Program-made: the position numbers and the translations under genes
In this document: in pieces, positions 61,801 through 64,000 of the stretch
How positions within the stretch are numbered: position 1 is the first letter of the stretch
Layout of the letters: each line of letters begins with the position of its first letter
Assembly (NCBI RefSeq): GCF_038957035.1
Contig: NZ_CP152412.1
Coordinates: 6,506,501-6,570,500 of the forward strand
DNA length: 64,000 nt
Reading direction: 5' to 3'
Origin: Bradyrhizobium sp. B097
Lineage (GTDB): Bacteria > Pseudomonadota > Alphaproteobacteria > Rhizobiales > Xanthobacteraceae
Notes under the pieces: generated by a model
Seen by the model: the letters and a program-made list of their open reading frames with translations, nothing else
The model's database searches: none
What the model was told of the DNA's origin: nothing

Positions 61801-64000
61801 AGCGGTGATGGTGACCGCGCCGCCGCCCGTTGCCCAGGCTGGCGTGCTGACCAGCCCGTTCGGGTTAAAGCTGTAGCCAATGGGCAACGTCGGTGCATTG
61901 AAATCCACGGGCGTGGCTATGGCGGCGCCGGCCGTGTAGACCGTGCCGGGAGCGAGTTGGTCGCGCAGTTCGACGTTACCGGCCGCAGCGATGGTGATGG
62001 AGCCGGTGCCGGTGCGCACGATCGTCGGGACGTAGATGGTGCCTCCACCTGCGAGGTTTGGCTCGGAGTTCAGATAAGAAGTATGCCCGTCGACGGCGAC
62101 GGTGCCCGTGACGGTCGGGGGCAACGACGACAGGGCGGCCACGGCGTTGGGATCGACCTGCTGTGTGGTGCCGGTGAAGGCCGCGCCGGCAACGATATCG
62201 TAGGAAAAGCTCCCCTTGCCGCTCACGGCCGCCGACATCAATTGCGACGCCGCCGTGGCGTTAAAGACGACGACAGGACTTCCACCAGGCGCGTTGTAGA
62301 CCGCCGGGTTGTTGGCGATCCGGTCGGCGGGAGGCGTCTGGTCGCCCGACGGCACGTAGGTCCCCTGCACGGTCGTGTAGGCTGGCGGCGGGGCCGGTGG
62401 CGTCACCGCGATGGCGGCAAGGACTCCGTTACTGAAGTCAAGTCCGGCCGCAGAGTCCAGCCCCGCTGGCAGGTTCGTTCGGGGAAGGAAATTGGACAGC
62501 CTGCCCTTAGCGCTGCCTAACAGGTTGGTGTTGATGACACTGAGGAAATAGGCCGTCCACTTTGTGGCATAGTCTTGCGCAGTGGTGACCACGTTGCCGT
62601 TCCCTGAAAACAGCAACCTGCCGATGCCGGTGGTCAGATTGTAGTACTGTGTCCCTGTGGTGGGCGCCGCGGGGATCACGTTGACTGACGGATCCAGCAG
62701 ACCGGTGACGTTTCTGGCCTGAGCGTATGCCACGAAGTCTGCGTAGGACAGCACGATCCCGCCGCGCGCCGAAACGCCGGTCGACGGGTTGATCCCATTG
62801 ACGTTGACGCCGATCAATTCGGTCTCGTAGGCGCGGAACATCCGCAGGTACTGGGAATAATATTGATTGTATTGATCGATCACCGCCGGATCGCTGGAGG
62901 AAATGACGACCGGCTGCGCCAACTTGAACTGCAGCGTGAGCGCGTTATAGGCGGCATCCGACAGCCCGAAGAATGCGGCACTGGGTGAGGCCGTGGGCGA
63001 TGAGGGGCCCGGCCACGAGCCGTTGGTCTTCACCAGATAATCGACGATCCCGCTTGAATTGTAGACCAGGTTGTTGCCGTCCGGGAACATGCCGAGATAG
63101 GCTTGATAGAGGCTCGAATTGAGTTCGCTCGCATAGAGGGCGGACGCGTCGCCGCCGCGCGGCGTATAGTTGACAAAGAAGCCGTCGGTCACCGTCGCGT
63201 TGATGTTGATGTTGTTCCTCACTTGCAGGACCAGCGACCCGGGCTCGCCGCCGGTCGCGGTGCGATACACCAGCGAGACGTGGCCGGATGCATCGACACT
63301 GCCTGCGCCCAGATTCCAGTTGCTGGCGACCGTGATGTTGCCCTTGTTGATGTCGAGGCTCGGATTAATCAGATCGATCTCGGGCCGCACGTGCATATTG
63401 GCGAAGCTCGCTCCGCCGCCTGCAGGCGTCACGGCAAGGTTCTGCACGAAGCTCGCCAGCGTGTTCTGATAGAAGCCGACGTGATCGGCATTCGGCGCGG
63501 TGACGATGAAGATCGTACCGGTCGCGAGCGGCGCCTGCGGCGTCGGCGCCACGATCGTATTGCCGTTCTGATCGGTCGTGTTGCCGTTCTGGTCGGTGCC
63601 CGGCAGCGGATTGCCGGCGGCATCGAACCATCCGGCCGGATCGATGATGCCGTCGAAATGCTGCGCGCCGGTCGAGCTGTCGGTGGTGCTCCACACCGCG
63701 TAGGGGTTGAGCACGACACCCTTGCCGATCGGGTTGCCGCCACCATCGACCACGCCGATGACGGTGCCGCGGAAATCGACGTTGACGGTGTTGTTGGTGA
63801 GGATCGGCGCGCGGATGATGACCGCTCCGCCGGCATTGTTGATGTTCGGCCCGCCCGGGCCGCCGCTGACGTCGAACATGGCGCCCGAGGCGACGCTGAT
63901 CGCCCCCGAGGTCGACATGTTCTGGTAGCCGTAGGTGGCGTTGACGGCGCCGTTCGCGTCGGGCGTGCCGGTGGTGCCCAGCGTGATGGTGCCGCCGGTC
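58855..64000 (-). CDS. Filamentous-haemagglutinin-type adhesin, C-terminal part (runs off the window)
   Basis: At least 1714 residues are visible with the frame open to the window edge, so the N-terminal secretion (TPS) domain lies outside. The protein is a long parallel beta-helix-type sequence rich in Gly, Asn, Thr and Val with repeated ITAGGSIIGI, VTLSAGADIIDIG and LNLAGG-like turns. The C-terminal ~600 residues resemble the FHA-associated DUF3739 region (AGKDIYAVNIDGS; GPGTFVLQAGHDLGP; NILGPGGGITVG). It ends in a low-complexity tail NNQKPNGNDDERRRRGGGQ. It is likely exported by two-partner secretion; the partner gene is not in view. Confidence 0.85.
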   Translation of the reverse strand, partial: TGGTITLGTTGTPDANGAVNATYGYQNMSTSGAISVASGAMFDVSGGPGGPNINNAGGAVIIRAPILTNNTVNVDFRGTVIGVVDGGGNPIGKGVVLNPYAVWSTTDSSTGAQHFDGIIDPAGWFDAAGNPLPGTDQNGNTTDQNGNTIVAPTPQAPLATGTIFIVTAPNADHVGFYQNTLASFVQNLAVTPAGGGASFANMHVRPEIDLINPSLDINKGNITVASNWNLGAGSVDASGHVSLVYRTATGGEPGSLVLQVRNNININATVTDGFFVNYTPRGGDASALYASELNSSLYQAYLGMFPDGNNLVYNSSGIVDYLVKTNGSWPGPSSPTASPSAAFFGLSDAAYNALTLQFKLAQPVVISSSDPAVIDQYNQYYSQYLRMFRAYETELIGVNVNGINPSTGVSARGGIVLSYADFVAYAQARNVTGLLDPSVNVIPAAPTTGTQYYNLTTGIGRLLFSGNGNVVTTAQDYATKWTAYFLSVINTNLLGSAKGRLSNFLPRTNLPAGLDSAAGLDFSNGVLAAIAVTPPAPPPAYTTVQGTYVPSGDQTPPADRIANNPAVYNAPGGSPVVVFNATAASQLMSAAVSGKGSFSYDIVAGAAFTGTTQQVDPNAVAALSSLPPTVTGTVAVDGHTSYLNSEPNLAGGGTIYVPTIVRTGTGSITIAAAGNVELRDQLAPGTVYTAGAAIATPVDFNAPTLPIGYSFNPNGLVSTPAWATGGGAVTITAGGSIIGIEMPTDSDGSRFGVQGGSTGQMWSDWYIHYGLSNGTSTPFAACAAAGAVACQTAAWINYATFFQGFGALGGGNVTLSAGADIIDIGASLPETLVVGGGFTSANPPKVTYYGGGNLSVTAGGNLLSSDFLVGRGAGLIRVGGSVQATTSNPLNQGLPTLGVTLGANSVAGTYALPLLLAVQDGFISLAARGSVTLGNVYDPAALPVNLGIQADPAKYLPGASPDPFNSGNVSWSNYFTSYGPSSGVSLTSLTGDVTAPTVSQVSIPGLFVHNAGGVFLGGQADPATVGLLLPATLDLAALNGNLTLSKTDVSNLVPSNTGTVNLVAAGSIDLGAGLSMPDLDSGITRYIGSNDRTINLAGNSVNPLGLPWATLTQALHANDPVPVVIAAGKDIYAVNIDGSVTTSVTLIKPARIEAGNNIYAGIAQGGGVSTTSNGTPQANISLTFIGQNNNAADITSIVAGNDLVGGSYLLYGPGTFVLQAGHDLGPFSASDTSTRGIATLGNGSAVGGAFAGLPTNPLKPYLPSQGAEVDLLFGVKPGIDYVPAILRFVDPLVVAARAADPKLDPAANGIDFLPSITQQMNTLLGQLIAAGKTSVRSAAELKVLLNAAGISNVQFTATGLVDPTVAPFSLTESRVWPMFLGGLSSSGQALMVDHAFLDFLIQVGKDFKNPASPYFGQNARAYTAIATLFPAGHGYTDNSLGVDGKAAPKIATGRFNVAASVLETQMGGDINILGPGGGITVGHSSLDTLSPSQEGILTLGGGTIRAFANDSILVNQSRIMTQQGGDIGLFTANGDISAGAGPKTYVSSPALSEICTVDGYCYINPQGLVTGAGIAALVTLPGQDPTRSNVALVAPRGTIDLGSAGIRAGNEVLLVAPVVLNAYNVQATTVAGLPTVPTPSTTLSAVNNNATAATQQAGQPAPNKPNDQPSIVIVEVLGYGGSGGDDAAPSNSGSGNNQKPNGNDDERRRRGGGQ

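Overview
The window is GC-rich chromosomal DNA from an alphaproteobacterium, most likely a Bradyrhizobium-type Nitrobacteraceae. This rests on the gene families (MipZ, YeiH with a LysR regulator, PuuE, AllC, formamidase AmiF, a Hyf-like membrane complex), the strong GC codon bias and the mosaic inverted repeats between genes. It is an inference; no 16S or other marker gene is present. I found no rRNA, tRNA, CRISPR array or intact insertion sequence.

Layout: (1) 1-2.1 kb is the end of a carbohydrate-type ABC transporter (binding-protein tail and two permeases). (2) 2.3-6.5 kb has a repeat-rich autotransporter, an AraC regulator and a frameshifted duplicate of the second permease's tail. (3) 6.6-12.6 kb holds mostly single genes: a divergent aspartokinase, an M15-like peptidase, an AraC regulator, a secreted alpha/beta hydrolase and a SnoaL-like exported protein. 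(4) 12.7-27.4 kb is a nitrogen-scavenging region: two BiuH-like cysteine hydrolases, formamidase, allantoate amidohydrolase, a BMP-family ABC transporter, PuuE allantoinase and a DUF3830 protein. YeiH/LysR and an orphan sensor kinase are interspersed. Three close matches to the sigma-54 -24/-12 consensus precede its transcription units, implying nitrogen control. (5) 27.6-32.1 kb has an SDR, an aldose-epimerase-like protein, an enoyl-CoA hydratase with a MarR regulator and two neat operators, and a CHAD protein. (6) 32.2-39.7 kb is a tightly coupled operon: XRE regulator, then HyfB-C-E-F-G-I-like subunits. The large subunit lacks the usual NiFe cysteines, so it resembles an energy-converting-hydrogenase-related (Ehr) complex rather than a hydrogenase. 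(7) 39.9-45.8 kb is a LacI-controlled catabolic cluster (dioxygenase, MHS transporter, TIM-barrel protein) followed by a secreted GH79-like enzyme. (8) 45.8-51.6 kb has MipZ, an enoyl-CoA hydratase/TetR pair, an SDR, a GST-like protein and an LLM flavin monooxygenase. (9) 51.9-64 kb has an Mfd-like helicase, a large exported PstS-like protein, an FkbM methyltransferase and the C-terminal part of a very large filamentous-haemagglutinin-type adhesin running off the window.

No single locus is clearly a new defence or mobile system. The best leads are the sigma-54-linked ureide/amide region with its DUF3830 gene, the XRE-coupled Ehr-type complex, the adhesin/PstS-like/FkbM surface locus, and a repeat family whose ends supply the stop codons of adjacent genes.
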